Made by a program: the position numbers and the translations under genes. Below are positions 44,179 to 53,918 of a DNA stretch of 64,000 bases, piece by piece (within the stretch, counting starts at the first letter, position 1; each line of letters opens with the position of its first letter). Source of the stretch: Brevundimonas goettingensis (GTDB lineage: Bacteria; Pseudomonadota; Alphaproteobacteria; Caulobacterales; Caulobacteraceae); the NCBI RefSeq assembly GCF_017487405.1, contig NZ_CP062222.1, forward strand, positions 2,031,001-2,095,000, read 5' to 3'. The notes under the pieces are model-generated. The model made no database searches. It worked only from the letters and a program-made list of their open reading frames with translations, and was not told the origin of the DNA.

Positions 44179-46176
44179 ATGTCCGCCGACAAGATCATTC
44201 AATTCGTCTTCGGGCGCCTCAACATCGAGGCCCTGCCCTTCCATGAGCCCATCCTGGTCGCCACCTTCGCGGTGGTCTGCCTCGGCGGCGTCGCCCTTCT
44301 GGGCGCCATCACCTATTTCAAGCTCTGGGCCTATCTCTGGAAAGAGTGGTTCACGACCGTCGATCACAAGAAGATCGGCATCATGTACATGATCCTGGGT
44401 CTGATCATGCTGTTGCGCGGCTTCGCCGACGCCATCATGATGCGCCTGCAGCAGGCCATGGCCTTCGGCGGGTCCGAGGGCTACCTGAACGCCCACCACT
44501 ATGACCAGGTCTTCACCGCCCACGGCGTGATCATGATCTTCTTCGTGGCCATGCCCATGGTCACCGGCCTGATGAACTACATCGTGCCGCTGCAGATCGG
44601 CGCACGCGACGTCTCCTTCCCCTTCCTGAACAACTTCAGCTTCTGGATGACGGCGGGCGGCGCGATCATCGTCATGATGTCGCTGTTCGTCGGCGAGTTC
44701 GCCCGCACCGGCTGGCTGGCCTATCCGCCCCTGTCGGGCCTGGCCTACAGCCCTGACGTCGGGGTCGACTACTACATCTGGGCGCTACAGGTCGCGGGGG
44801 TAGGTACGCTTCTATCCGGGGTCAATCTGATCGCGACCATCGTCAAGATGCGCGCGCCCGGCATGGGCCTGATGAAGATGCCCGTCTTCACCTGGACCGC
44901 GCTGTGCACCAACGTCCTGATCGTCGCCGCCTTCCCCGTCCTGACCGCCGTTCTCGCCCTGCTGGGTCTGGACCGCTACGTCGGCACCAACTTCTTCACG
45001 AACGATCTCGGCGGCAACCCGATGATGTACGTGAACCTGATCTGGATCTGGGGTCACCCCGAGGTCTACATCCTGATCCTGCCGGCCTTCGGCATCTTCT
45101 CGGAAGTCGTCTCGACCTTCTCGGGCAAGAAGCTCTTCGGCTACACGTCGATGGTCTACGCCACGGTCGTGATCACCATCCTGTCCTACCTGGTGTGGCT
45201 GCACCACTTCTTCACCATGGGATCGGGCGCGAGCGTCAATTCCTTCTTCGGCATCACCACCATGATCATCTCGATCCCGACGGGAGCGAAGATCTTCAAC
45301 TGGCTGTTCACGATGTACCGGGGCCGGATCCGCTTCGAGCTGCCGATGATGTGGACCGTGGCCTTCATGATCACCTTCACCATCGGAGGGATGACGGGCG
45401 TGCTGCTGGCCGTGCCGCCGGCCGACTTCGTCCTGCACAACTCCCTGTTCCTGGTCGCCCACTTCCACAACGTCATCATCGGCGGCGTGCTGTTCGGCCT
45501 GTTCGCGGGGATCAATTTCTGGTGGCCCAAGGCCTTCGGCTTCAAGCTCGACGAGACCTGGGGCAAGATCTCCTTCTGGTTCTGGGTCGTCGGCTTCTGG
45601 TTCGCCTTCATGCCCCTGTACGTCCTGGGCCTGATGGGCGTGACGCGCCGCATGCGGGTCTTCGACGACCCCTCGCTGCAGATCTGGTTCATCATCGCCG
45701 GCTTCGGCGCGGCCCTGGTCGCCGTGGGCATCGCCGCCATGCTGATGCAGTTCTTCGTCTCGATCCGCGACCGCGAGAAGCTGCGCGACAAGACGGGCGA
45801 TCCGTGGGGCGGCCGCACCCTGGAGTGGGCCACCTCCTCGCCCCCGCCGGACTACAATTTCGCCTTCACGCCCGTCATCCATGACTCGGACGCGTGGTGG
45901 GACATGAAGAACCGCGGCTACAAGAAGCCGACCGGCGGTTATCGCGACATCCACATGCCGTCCAACACGGGCGCCGGTGTGGTCCTGGCCGGGCTGAGCG
46001 TCGCCTGCGCCGTGGGTCTGATCTGGTACATGTGGTGGCTGGCCGCGATCAGCTTCGTCGGCATCATCGGCTACGCCATCTTCCACACCTTCAACTACAA
46101 GCGCGACTACTACATCCCGGCTTCGGAAGTAACCGAGACCGAGGCGAAGGCTCGCGCCCTGGCCGCGGAGGCCTGA
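44179..46176 (+). CDS. cyoB: Cytochrome bo3 ubiquinol oxidase subunit I
   Basis: This is the catalytic haem-copper subunit, 665 residues. It has about 15 membrane helices and the CuB ligand region [17 protein letters not shown], in which His and Tyr are cross-linked in known enzymes. It also has WLHHFFTMG and the low-spin and high-spin haem histidines in HFHNVIIGG. It reduces O2 to water while pumping protons. It is in the cyoABCD operon, 14 bp after cyoA. Confidence 0.97.
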   Translation: MSADKIIQFVFGRLNIEALPFHEPILVATFAVVCLGGVALLGAITYFKLWAYLWKEWFTTVDHKKIGIMYMILGLIMLLRGFADAIMMRLQQAMAFGGSEGYLNAHHYDQVFTAHGVIMIFFVAMPMVTGLMNYIVPLQIGARDVSFPFLNNFSFWMTAGGAIIVMMSLFVGEFARTGWLAYPPLSGLAYSPDVGVDYYIWALQVAGVGTLLSGVNLIATIVKMRAPGMGLMKMPVFTWTALCTNVLIVAAFPVLTAVLALLGLDRYVGTNFFTNDLGGNPMMYVNLIWIWGHPEVYILILPAFGIFSEVVSTFSGKKLFGYTSMVYATVVITILSYLVWLHHFFTMGSGASVNSFFGITTMIISIPTGAKIFNWLFTMYRGRIRFELPMMWTVAFMITFTIGGMTGVLLAVPPADFVLHNSLFLVAHFHNVIIGGVLFGLFAGINFWWPKAFGFKLDETWGKISFWFWVVGFWFAFMPLYVLGLMGVTRRMRVFDDPSLQIWFIIAGFGAALVAVGIAAMLMQFFVSIRDREKLRDKTGDPWGGRTLEWATSSPPPDYNFAFTPVIHDSDAWWDMKNRGYKKPTGGYRDIHMPSNTGAGVVLAGLSVACAVGLIWYMWWLAAISFVGIIGYAIFHTFNYKRDYYIPASEVTETEAKARALAAEA

Positions 46177-46179
46177 TCC

Positions 46180-46812
46180 ATGGCGAGCGCTGTGAAACCT
46201 CTCGCCCCCGGCGAGGAAGTCGTCTTCCACCTGAAGGAAGAGCCGCATCATCCGGAGGGCTCCAGCACCATGCTGGGCTTCTGGCTCTATCTGATGAGCG
46301 ACTGCCTCATCTTCGCGATGCTGTTCGCCGTGTTCGGCGTGATCGGCGGCAACTACGCCGGCGGTCCGGGGCCCAAGGCCCTGTTCGAGCTGCCTCTGGT
46401 GGCCCTGAACACCGCCATGCTGCTGTTCTCGTCGATCACCTACGGCTTCGCCATGCTGGCCATGGTCCGCAAGAACGTCTCCCAGACCCTGATCTGGCTG
46501 GCGATCACCGGCGTCTTCGGCCTCTGCTTCCTGGGCATCGAACTCTATGAGTTCGCGCACCTGATCCATGAGGGCGCGACCCCGCAACGCAGCGGCTTCC
46601 TGTCGGCCTTCTTCACCCTGGTCGGCACTCACGGCCTGCACGTCACCTTCGGCCTGATCTGGCTGGTGACCCTGATGGTGCAGATCAGCTGGAAGGGCCT
46701 GATCCCCGCCAACCAGCGCCGCCTGATGTGCCTGTCGCTGTTCTGGCACTTCCTCGACGTCATCTGGATCGGCGTCTTCACCTTCGTCTACCTGATGGGG
46801 ATGCTGCGATGA
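46180..46812 (+). CDS. cyoC: Cytochrome bo3 ubiquinol oxidase subunit III
   Basis: This is an integral membrane subunit of 210 residues with five helices. It includes [57 protein letters not shown] and [19 protein letters not shown], typical of haem-copper oxidase subunit III. It follows cyoB by 3 bp and overlaps cyoD by 4 nt. Confidence 0.96.
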   Translation: MASAVKPLAPGEEVVFHLKEEPHHPEGSSTMLGFWLYLMSDCLIFAMLFAVFGVIGGNYAGGPGPKALFELPLVALNTAMLLFSSITYGFAMLAMVRKNVSQTLIWLAITGVFGLCFLGIELYEFAHLIHEGATPQRSGFLSAFFTLVGTHGLHVTFGLIWLVTLMVQISWKGLIPANQRRLMCLSLFWHFLDVIWIGVFTFVYLMGMLR

Positions 46813-47321
46813 GCAAGGCTCCGACCCAAAAGCCCGCCGCCAAGGCCCCTGCCCGCAAGCCGGCCGCCCCCAAGGCTGCCGCCGCGAAGACGACCGTCGC
46901 GGTCAGCGCCGCCGCGGTCGAACCGAACGGTCACACCCACGCCCATGACGTCGATCACGGCCACGGGCATGACGACCACGGTCATCATGACGAGCACGCC
47001 CACGGCTCGATGCGCGACTATCTGATCGGCTTCGGCCTGTCGGTCGTGCTGACCGCCATTCCGTTCTGGCTGGTCATGTCGGGCGTCTTCGCGCCCCAGC
47101 TGACCGGCGGGATCATCATGGCCTTCGCCGTGGCCCAGATCGTGGTCCACATGATCTTCTTCCTGCACATGAACGCCAAGTCCGAGGGCGGCTGGACCAT
47201 CCTGGCCCTGATCTTCACCCTCATCCTGGTGGTCATCGCCCTGACGGGTTCGCTGTGGGTCATGTACCACCTGAACACCAACATGATGCCGCACGGCATG
47301 GACATGAACCCGGCTCCCTGA
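46809..47321 (+). CDS. cyoD: Cytochrome bo3 ubiquinol oxidase subunit IV, with long His-rich N-terminus
   Basis: This is the small membrane subunit CyoD, with three helices in its last 100 residues ([42 protein letters not shown] and [20 protein letters not shown]). At 170 residues it is longer than the 110 or so typical of the family. The extra N-terminus has a Lys/Ala/Pro-rich stretch (1-40), then [20 protein letters not shown], a possible metal-binding patch. It overlaps cyoC by 4 nt. Confidence 0.93.
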   Translation: MSKAPTQKPAAKAPARKPAAPKAAAAKTTVAVSAAAVEPNGHTHAHDVDHGHGHDDHGHHDEHAHGSMRDYLIGFGLSVVLTAIPFWLVMSGVFAPQLTGGIIMAFAVAQIVVHMIFFLHMNAKSEGGWTILALIFTLILVVIALTGSLWVMYHLNTNMMPHGMDMNPAP

Positions 47322-47343
47322 GCCGGGTCGTCGGGACCAGCCG

Positions 47344-48117
47344 ATGCCCGAAGGGCCTCACGAAGCGCCGAGGAAGCCAAGGTCGACCCTGACCCTGGCC
47401 ATCCTCGGCGTCTTGATTCCGGGGATGATCCTGGGGCTGCTGGCGCTGGGCGTCTGGCAAGTCGAACGGCTGCAGTGGAAGGTTGAACTGATCCGTCAGG
47501 TCGACGCCCGCGTCCACGCCTCCGCAGTCCCCGCCCCCGGGCCCGACCGCTGGCCGACCGTCACGCGTGACAGCGACCAGTATCGCCACGTCACTCTTCG
47601 CGGCCGCTTCGACAACGACCGCGAAACCCTGACCCAGGCGGTCACCGACTATGGCCCCGGCTTCTGGGTCATGACGCCCTTCCGCACCGACGCCGGCTTC
47701 ACGGTTCTGGTCAATCGGGGTTACGTTCCCACGGATCGCCGCGCCCCCGACAGCCGGGCCGCAGGACAGATCGAGGGAGAGACCACGGTCCAGGGCCTGT
47801 TGCGCATCACCGAGCCCAGGGGCGGCTTCCTGCGCGCCAACGACCCGGCGGCGGACAGCTGGCGCTCGCGCGACGTGGCCGCCATCGCGGCCAAACGCGG
47901 CCTGACCGAGGTCGCCCCCTATTTCGTCGACGCAGACGCCACGGCCAATGCGGGCGGCTGGCCCAAAGGCGGGCTGACCGTCATCCGCTTCCCCAACAGC
48001 CATCTGGTCTATGCCCTGACCTGGTTCGGCCTGGCCCTGATGCTGGCCGCCGGCGGGGCCTTCCTGGCGTGGGACGAGCGCCGCGTCCGCCGCGCCTTCG
48101 CCAACGGAGCGGCCTGA
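47344..48117 (+). CDS. SURF1-family oxidase assembly protein
   Basis: The 257-residue chain has the SURF1 arrangement of an N-terminal helix (LTLAILGVLIPGMILGLLALGVWQVERLQWK), a soluble loop with HVTLRGRFDN and FTVLVNRGYVPTDRR, and a C-terminal helix (YALTWFGLALMLAAGGAFL). SURF1 proteins deliver haem to subunit I of haem-copper oxidases. Quinol-oxidase-linked versions are known in alphaproteobacteria, and this one follows cyoD by 22 bp. It precedes RegB by 2 bp. Confidence 0.92.
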   Translation: MPEGPHEAPRKPRSTLTLAILGVLIPGMILGLLALGVWQVERLQWKVELIRQVDARVHASAVPAPGPDRWPTVTRDSDQYRHVTLRGRFDNDRETLTQAVTDYGPGFWVMTPFRTDAGFTVLVNRGYVPTDRRAPDSRAAGQIEGETTVQGLLRITEPRGGFLRANDPAADSWRSRDVAAIAAKRGLTEVAPYFVDADATANAGGWPKGGLTVIRFPNSHLVYALTWFGLALMLAAGGAFLAWDERRVRRAFANGAA

Positions 48118-48119
48118 AC

Positions 48120-49454
48120 ATGGTGGCCGAGACCCTGAGCCGGCTGGCTGGCCTCGGCGTCTGGCGCGATCGCAACGCCGACGTCGCCGCCTCCACCGGC
48201 TGGCGCAATATGCAGCTGCTGATCCAGCTGCGCTGGATCGCCGTCGCGGGCCAGATCCTGGCCATCCTGGTCGTTCACTTCGGCATGAAGGTCGCCCTGC
48301 CGCTGCAGCTGATCCTGGCGGCGCCCCTCGCCCTTCTGGCCTTCAACATCCTCGGTCTGCAGCGGCTGAAGCTGCACCCGCACGTGTCCGAGGGCGAGCT
48401 GGTCCTGTCCTTGCTGGTCGACGTCGCAGCCCTGACCTGGCAGCTCTATCTCAGCGGCGGCGCGGCCAACCCCTTCACGCCGCTCTATCTGCTGCAGGTC
48501 GTGCTGGCCTCGGTCCTGCTCAGGCCCCTGTCGGCGTGGCTGATGGTCGGGGTGACCACCTTCTGCTCACTGCTGCTGCTCGGGGTTCACCGCCCCCTGC
48601 TGCTGCCGGAACGGCTGCAGGACAACGACTTCAGCCTCTATCTGCAGGGCAGCCTCGTCTGCTTCGGCCTGATCGCCTTCCTGCTGGTCGTCTTCGTGAC
48701 CCGGATCAGCGGCAACCTCAGGGCCCGCGATTCCTATCTGGCCGAGATGCGCCAGCGCGAGGCGGAGGAGGACCATATCGTCCGCATGGGCCTGCTGGCC
48801 TCCGGCGCCGCGCACGAGTTGGGCACCCCCCTGTCGTCCCTGGCGGTGATCCTCGGCGACTGGCGGCGGATGCCGATCATCAAGGCCGACCCCGAGCTGT
48901 CGCAGGACATCGCCGACATGCAGGCCGAGGTCGAGCGCTGCAAATCCATCGTCACCGGCATCCTCATGTCGGCCGGCGAGGCGCGCGGTCAGGACCCGGT
49001 CGTCACCACGCCCCGCGCCCTGATCAACGACCTGATCGCCGGCTGGAAGCCGACCCGGCCCGGCGTGGCGGTGACCCTGCGCGACGGCTTGGGCGAGGAC
49101 GTCAACGTCGTCTCCGACCCGGCCCTGCTTCAGGTCCTGGTCAATGTGCTGGACAATGCCGCCGAGGCGGGCGCGACCGACATCGTCATTCTGGCCGAGC
49201 GCCCCGAGGACGACCTGTCGATCACCGTCAGCGACAACGGCTCAGGCTTCGCCGACAGCGTCCTCGCCCGTTTCGGCCAGCCCTATCAGTCCACCAAGAA
49301 CCGCCCCGGCGCGGGTCTGGGTCTGTTCCTGCTGTCCAACGTCCTGCGCAAGCTGGGCGGCGAGGTTCAGGCCCGCAACCGCAAGGACGGCGGGGCTGTG
49401 GTCGTCCTGCGCCTGCCCCTGTCCGCCATCGCCCTGCCCGGAAAGGCGTCCTGA
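48120..49454 (+). CDS. regB: RegB/PrrB-family redox-sensing histidine kinase
   Basis: The 444-residue chain has a membrane-embedded N-terminal half with six helices, holding the quinone-binding motif GGAANPFTPLYLLQV near residue 113. His232 in AAHELGTPLSS is the phospho-acceptor. Cys274 in VERCKSIV is at the place of the redox-active cysteine of RegB. HATPase_c has VLDNAAEAGATD, DNGSGF and GAGLGLFLLS. RegB controls respiration, carbon and nitrogen genes in relatives. It lies directly after SURF1 and before regA. Confidence 0.92.
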   Translation: MVAETLSRLAGLGVWRDRNADVAASTGWRNMQLLIQLRWIAVAGQILAILVVHFGMKVALPLQLILAAPLALLAFNILGLQRLKLHPHVSEGELVLSLLVDVAALTWQLYLSGGAANPFTPLYLLQVVLASVLLRPLSAWLMVGVTTFCSLLLLGVHRPLLLPERLQDNDFSLYLQGSLVCFGLIAFLLVVFVTRISGNLRARDSYLAEMRQREAEEDHIVRMGLLASGAAHELGTPLSSLAVILGDWRRMPIIKADPELSQDIADMQAEVERCKSIVTGILMSAGEARGQDPVVTTPRALINDLIAGWKPTRPGVAVTLRDGLGEDVNVVSDPALLQVLVNVLDNAAEAGATDIVILAERPEDDLSITVSDNGSGFADSVLARFGQPYQSTKNRPGAGLGLFLLSNVLRKLGGEVQARNRKDGGAVVVLRLPLSAIALPGKAS

Positions 49455-49993
49455 TGTCCTCCGCCCAAAAGCTGCTGGTCCTGGTCGAGGACGACGAGGC
49501 CTTCGCCCGCACCCTGAAGCGGTCGTTCGAACGGCGCGACTACACGGTCGTCACCGCCGCCAACCACGACGAGCTGGTCACGGTGCTGGAGGTGCACAGG
49601 CCCGCCTACGCCGTGGTCGATCTGAAGCTGGCGGGCGGGGCCTCGGGCCTGACCTGCGTCCAGACCCTGCACGCGGCCGACCCGGCGACGACCATCGTGG
49701 TCCTGACCGGCTTCGCCAGCATCGCCACGGCGGTCGAGGCCATCAAGCTGGGCGCCTCCCATTATCTGGCCAAACCCTCCAGCACCGACGACATCGAGGC
49801 CGCCTTCGGCAAGGTTGAGGGCGACCCCGACATGGCCCTCAGCGCCCGCCCGACCTCGATCAAGACACTGGAGTGGGAGCGGATCCACGAGACCCTGGCC
49901 GACACCGGCTTCAACATCTCCGAGGCCGCCCGGCGTCTGGGCATGCATCGCCGCACCCTGGCCCGCAAACTGGCCAAGCGGCAGGTCACCTAG
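49454..49993 (+). CDS. regA: RegA/PrrA-family response regulator
   Basis: The 179-residue chain has a receiver with acidic VEDDE and phospho-acceptor Asp56 in AVVDLKLAGG, then a short linker and a Fis-type helix-turn-helix (NISEAARRLGMHRRTLARKLAKR). The C-terminal helix matches the highly conserved RegA/ActR DNA-binding region. It is co-transcribed with regB, the two overlapping by 1 nt. It would transduce the redox state of the quinone pool into control of genes such as cyo. Confidence 0.92.
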   Translation: MSSAQKLLVLVEDDEAFARTLKRSFERRDYTVVTAANHDELVTVLEVHRPAYAVVDLKLAGGASGLTCVQTLHAADPATTIVVLTGFASIATAVEAIKLGASHYLAKPSSTDDIEAAFGKVEGDPDMALSARPTSIKTLEWERIHETLADTGFNISEAARRLGMHRRTLARKLAKRQVT

Positions 49994-50113
49994 GAACCGG
50001 GCCACCTGAAGCCGGTCAAATCCGCAACGGTGCCCGGCTTTCTTAACCACATCGCACACCCGGCGCGGGAAGGCGGTTGCCGAACGGCGGTCGCCTCCCC
50101 TAGGGGAAGGACC

Positions 50114-51275
50114 ATGCTGGGGTTTGATCGCATTTTCAGGGGCTTGGCCTCCGGAGCGGCCGTCGCCGTCCTCGCGGGCGCGGCGAGCCCTGCCCTTCGC
50201 GCAACCGACGCTTCAGGCCGCCGCCAGCCGCCGCCCTGCCGCCCCCGCCGCCCCGTTCGACCGGGACCCTGATCGCCCCCACCCTCAGCCGCCCGGTCGC
50301 CGCCGGCGTGACCTGGCCCAAGGTGTTCGAGATCGAGCGCCGCGACGGCAACGGCGTCTCCTTCTACGGCGGCGTCGCCACCATTGACGGCAGCGACCAG
50401 TACGGCCTCAGCGTCCTGAACTTCGACCCGTTCCAGTCGCGGGTCCGCGCCACCTATATCGACGCCTGGGCCCTGAACGCGCCCAACGCCGCCTCCTGCT
50501 CGCTGACCTTCCGCGCGGTCGAGCGCCCCTGACCCAGGACCAGGCCAACAGCCTGAACCCCGAACTGGCCACGGCAGAGTTCGAGACCATCAAGCGCGAC
50601 CACCCCGATCTGGTCCGCACCGGTGAGCGCACGCGCGAGGGGACCGGCGACACCCGCGTGGTCGACCGCTTCAGCTGGGGCGGGACCGACGGCGCGGGCC
50701 CGCGCTTCGACGGCCTGAGCAAGTCCTGGGTCTTCGTCCGCTTCGGCAAGGCCTATTACGTCAACAAGATCTGCCTGTCGCAGACCGGCATCGGCGACCT
50801 GACGGTCATGGACCAGCTGATCGGCCTCAACTACCGCACCGGCGACGCTCCCGAGCCCCTGCCCGCCGACCAGGTCCCCGAGAACCCGGCGCCGTCACGC
50901 CCGCTGATCTATCTGCCGCCGCCCGTCGGCAACATCGTCGCCCGCGACCAGGACCGGCAAGCGCTGGAGAGCCAGACTGTGAGCGCCGGCGAAGCCGAGA
51001 CCACGCCCGCCCGCGCGCCCGAGCCAGCGCCCGAACAGGCCCCCGTGCCTGAGCCTGCCGCCCCCGTGGCTGCTCCTGTGGCTGGGCCGCCTTCAGCGCC
51101 CTCCGCGCCCCCAGTCGCCGCTCCAGTCCCCGCTCCGGTCGCCGAGGCCCCGCCCGAACCCGCCTTCGTCGCCAGCCCGGCGCCCGTCCCGGCCCCGCCG
51201 CCCGTGCCGACGCCGGATCAGACCCAGGCCCGCAGCCTGACCCGCTCGCTGAACGGCACGCCGCCCGCGTCCTGA
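50114..51275 (+). pseudogene. Secreted protein gene interrupted by three single-base indels
   Basis: Coding sequence continues through three frames. A signal-peptide-like start (ATG 50114, after AGGGGAAGG) shifts near 50196, where one extra T would explain the change to SPALAQPTLQAAAS. It shifts again near 50264, where an extra G leads to TLIAPTLSRPVAAGVTWPKV. It shifts back near 50527, where one missing C joins AVER to PLTQDQANSLNPEL. The body has DRFSWGGTDGAGPRFDGLSK and ends in a long Pro/Ala/Glu-rich tail, stopping at 51275. No family is recognised. Either this is a recent pseudogene or the sequence contains errors; codon pattern is intact throughout. Confidence 0.75.
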
Positions 51276-51364
51276 CGCTCGAAGCGGGACCAGGGCGGCC
51301 AGCGCCGCCATACGGAACATCGGCATGCGATAGCGGTTCTTCGGACCCCCAGCGTCCGATTGTC

Positions 51365-51541
51365 ATGTCTCCCCGTAGAACCCGCGAAGAGTGTCTGAAG
51401 AAAATCAGCGAGATGATCGGCGAAGCCGTCGTCGAGGATGACGGCGCGCGCCGCGAAGGCCTCCTGACCCTGGCCGACCTGTGGATCGAAGTCGCGGACC
51501 GCCGCAAGGAGGACGAGACGCCCCCGCCCGAGGACCATTGA
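51365..51541 (+). CDS. Small hypothetical protein
   Basis: This 58-residue protein has ATG at 51365 and TGA at 51541. Sequence features include MSPRRTREECLKKISEMIGE, LLTLADLWIEVADRRKED and an acidic Pro-rich ending. It is helical and charged, like many small conserved proteobacterial proteins. No function is known. It is on the plus strand and converges with the oxidoreductase gene, with 15 bp between the stops. Confidence 0.55.
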   Translation: MSPRRTREECLKKISEMIGEAVVEDDGARREGLLTLADLWIEVADRRKEDETPPPEDH

Positions 51542-51556
51542 AGCCGGACGCCCGCT

Positions 51557-52888
51557 TCAGCCCACCGTCCGGGAAATGACCTCGGCGACCTCGGCGGCCT
51601 GAAGGCGGATGTCGGGCACGGAGGTCACCTCCCAGAAGGCGCCGCGCGTCATCGGCCCGACGGCGTAAAGCTCGTCCTGGGCCGCGCCGTCGATGTCGCG
51701 CACCCGGCAATCGTCATCGACGTCCAGGCCCAGACCGTCCGGATCGGCCCGCGCCAGCCCGCCCTCCACCAGACCCCGGATCAAGGGGATCTGGCTGCCC
51801 GCCACATCGGCCAGAGGGCCGGTGCAGTTGATCACCGCATCCACCTTGCGCGTCGTGGTGCGGGTCCAGCCGCGCGGCCGCCAGGTGACCAGCACCTTGT
51901 CCTCGGCGGGCTCGATGCGAACGATGCGTCCGGCGTCGATCGACAGCTCGCCCGCCGCCAGCATGGCCTGGACCCGGCCCGCGACGCCCGGCGCCAGCCG
52001 ATGCCGGTGCACGTCCCAGATGGGCCGCAGATGCCTGAGGAACCGGCCGCGCTGGGCCCGCGTCCACGACCGCCACAGCGACCGGGCCGATCGTCTCAGA
52101 TCGTCTGTGACAGCCCGCCAGTCCGAGGTCTGGGCCGCTTCCCGCGCCCGTCTCAGCACCACGCCCGGCGATCCGGAATAGGGCCGCGAGGCCACCGCCA
52201 GATCCGCCGCCTTGTGCGCCCGGGGCGCGAAACCCCGACGCGACAGGGCGAAAAAGCGCCGCCCCGTCCGGGCGTGCGACAGGACCACATCGACCATGGT
52301 CAGGCTCGATCCGATCAGCAGGACGCGCCGCGCCTCGCCGTCCAGCGCCGTAACCCCGCGCCAGGGATCGGCGACATAGCGACCCGCCTCGACCACCGCG
52401 GGATCCAGACCCGGCGGATCGGCGGGCTCCAGATTGCCCAGGGCCAGCACCACCACATCCACGTCCAGCCGCTCGCCCGAGACGAAGCCGATGCGCCAGC
52501 CATTGCCCTCGCGCGCCAGTTCCACGCCCTCGTCATGCACCAGCTTCAGCCGCGATCCCGAGTGGCCCAGCGTCTCGGACAGGATGGCGCGCAGATACCG
52601 ACCATAGTCGCCGCGCGTGATGAAGGCGCCCTGTGCAGACCAGTGCGGCTGGGTCGCCAGCCAGCGCGACAGATGCTCCGGATCGTCGGGAAAGGCGCTC
52701 ATATTGCCGAGCCGGACGTTCAGCACATGGTCGGCCTCGCGGGTCCCATAGGCCGCCCCCTCCCCGAACCGGGGCGCCTTCTCGATCAGCCAGAGCTCGG
52801 CTTCGGGCAGTTTCCGCGACAGATGGACGGTCGTCAGCAGACCGCTGAACCCCGCCCCGATCACGGCGATGCGCGGCGCGGTCACCTC
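51557..52888 (-). CDS. FAD/NAD(P)-binding oxidoreductase
   Basis: The 443-residue chain begins with RIAVIGAGFSGLLTTVHLSRKL, a classic dinucleotide fold. GEGAAYGTREADHVLNVRLGNMSAF is the signature of the FAD-NAD(P)-binding (NAD_binding_9) family. A second nucleotide-binding turn, VLLIGSSLTMVDV, and DAVINCTGPLAD near the end support a monooxygenase-like or hydroxylase-like enzyme. The GTG at 52888 was chosen because the Rossmann motif starts just after it; ATG codons at 52951 and 52981 are alternatives. Substrate unknown. Confidence 0.85.
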   Translation of the reverse strand, partial: EVTAPRIAVIGAGFSGLLTTVHLSRKLPEAELWLIEKAPRFGEGAAYGTREADHVLNVRLGNMSAFPDDPEHLSRWLATQPHWSAQGAFITRGDYGRYLRAILSETLGHSGSRLKLVHDEGVELAREGNGWRIGFVSGERLDVDVVVLALGNLEPADPPGLDPAVVEAGRYVADPWRGVTALDGEARRVLLIGSSLTMVDVVLSHARTGRRFFALSRRGFAPRAHKAADLAVASRPYSGSPGVVLRRAREAAQTSDWRAVTDDLRRSARSLWRSWTRAQRGRFLRHLRPIWDVHRHRLAPGVAGRVQAMLAAGELSIDAGRIVRIEPAEDKVLVTWRPRGWTRTTTRKVDAVINCTGPLADVAGSQIPLIRGLVEGGLARADPDGLGLDVDDDCRVRDIDGAAQDELYAVGPMTRGAFWEVTSVPDIRLQAAEVAEVISRTVG

Positions 52889-53021
52889 CGGCCTCGCGCG
52901 GCGATGAAAACCCTGGGCTGTGGGGGACAGTGTTCGACCATGTCCCAGCATGGCGCGGCCCTCGCCGGAGAGCGACGGCAATATCCTATCCTAGGTATAG
53001 AGAATTATTCGCGGAACCTGT

Positions 53022-53918
53022 TCAGGCGGAGAGACGCTGCCCGTCCAGCCTGAAGGTCTCCGGCAGGCTGCGTTCGAAGGTCTTCGTCATGCCCGACATC
53101 TTGGCGGCGCGGGCGAAGGCGATCTTGGCCAGGGCGGTCGGATGCGGGGCCTGCTGCACGCGCGGGCGGACGCCGGCCTTTCTCATCACGCCGTTGGCGT
53201 ACAGCACATTGGCGCGCATCAGGGCGGTCGGGGTCATGAATTCCACGCTCAGGGAGACGTTCAGCATCGGACCGTTCTCGATCCGGTGCGGGGCGTTCTG
53301 GCGCCAGGTGACCATCTTGCCGGGGGTCAGGTCGAACACCTCGGCCTCGGCGTCCATGTCCAGCCGGAACGCCAGCTGTTCAGCGGTTTCCTTGAGGACG
53401 ACCCGCTCCAGCTGCTCGGCGCCGACGCAGGGTTCGGCGACCGGATAGACCCAGACCTTCTTCTGCCCCCGCAGCTGCCACAGCGACACCAGCGGCACGT
53501 CGAGGTGGTAGAAGACCTGGGCGTTGGCCGAGGAGATCAGCATGCCCAGATCGCGCTTGAAGGTCTTGATCCCGGCATGGGCGCGCTTCTCGGCGAAGAT
53601 CTCCTCCTCCAGCGCGGCGTACTCCGGCAGATAGTCGTTGGCGTGGCGCAGGTTCAGCCAGATGCGGCCCTCTTGCGCCGCGCGCAGCAGTTCCTCGCCG
53701 GACAGATCGCCCGCCGAACCCCGGCGCCAGCTCTGCCAGTCGACCGGGTCGTGACCCATGGTGAAGACGCCCAGCTTGTCGCGCGGATAACGGTCCAGCA
53801 GGGAGATCAGCCCCTCGTCATTGAACATCGGCCGTTCGTGCAGACCGTGGTCGAAGCCGAGATTGGCCTTCGTCAGCGACGCGGCCTTTTCGGCGGTCCA
53901 GTCGGTGATGATGCTCAC
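53022..53918 (-). CDS. Cupin-like (JmjC-fold) protein
   Basis: The 298-residue chain has a cupin_8/JmjC-like core. YHLDVPLVSLWQLRGQKKVWVYPV gives an H-x-D metal pair, and a later PHRIENGPMLNVSLSVEF gives a third histidine. These are the ligands of Fe(II)/2-oxoglutarate oxygenases, though the 2-oxoglutarate site is not clear. It overlaps the acetyltransferase gene by 4 nt, so the two are likely to act together on the same polymer or protein. No similar characterised protein is recognised with confidence. Confidence 0.7.
   Translation of the reverse strand: MSIITDWTAEKAASLTKANLGFDHGLHERPMFNDEGLISLLDRYPRDKLGVFTMGHDPVDWQSWRRGSAGDLSGEELLRAAQEGRIWLNLRHANDYLPEYAALEEEIFAEKRAHAGIKTFKRDLGMLISSANAQVFYHLDVPLVSLWQLRGQKKVWVYPVAEPCVGAEQLERVVLKETAEQLAFRLDMDAEAEVFDLTPGKMVTWRQNAPHRIENGPMLNVSLSVEFMTPTALMRANVLYANGVMRKAGVRPRVQQAPHPTALAKIAFARAAKMSGMTKTFERSLPETFRLDGQRLSA

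Noticed and set aside
46920..46985. Histidine-rich stretch in cyoD as a simple-sequence repeat artefact
   Set aside because: The codons vary (CAC and CAT mixed) and the frame is intact, so it is more likely real protein than a slippage artefact.
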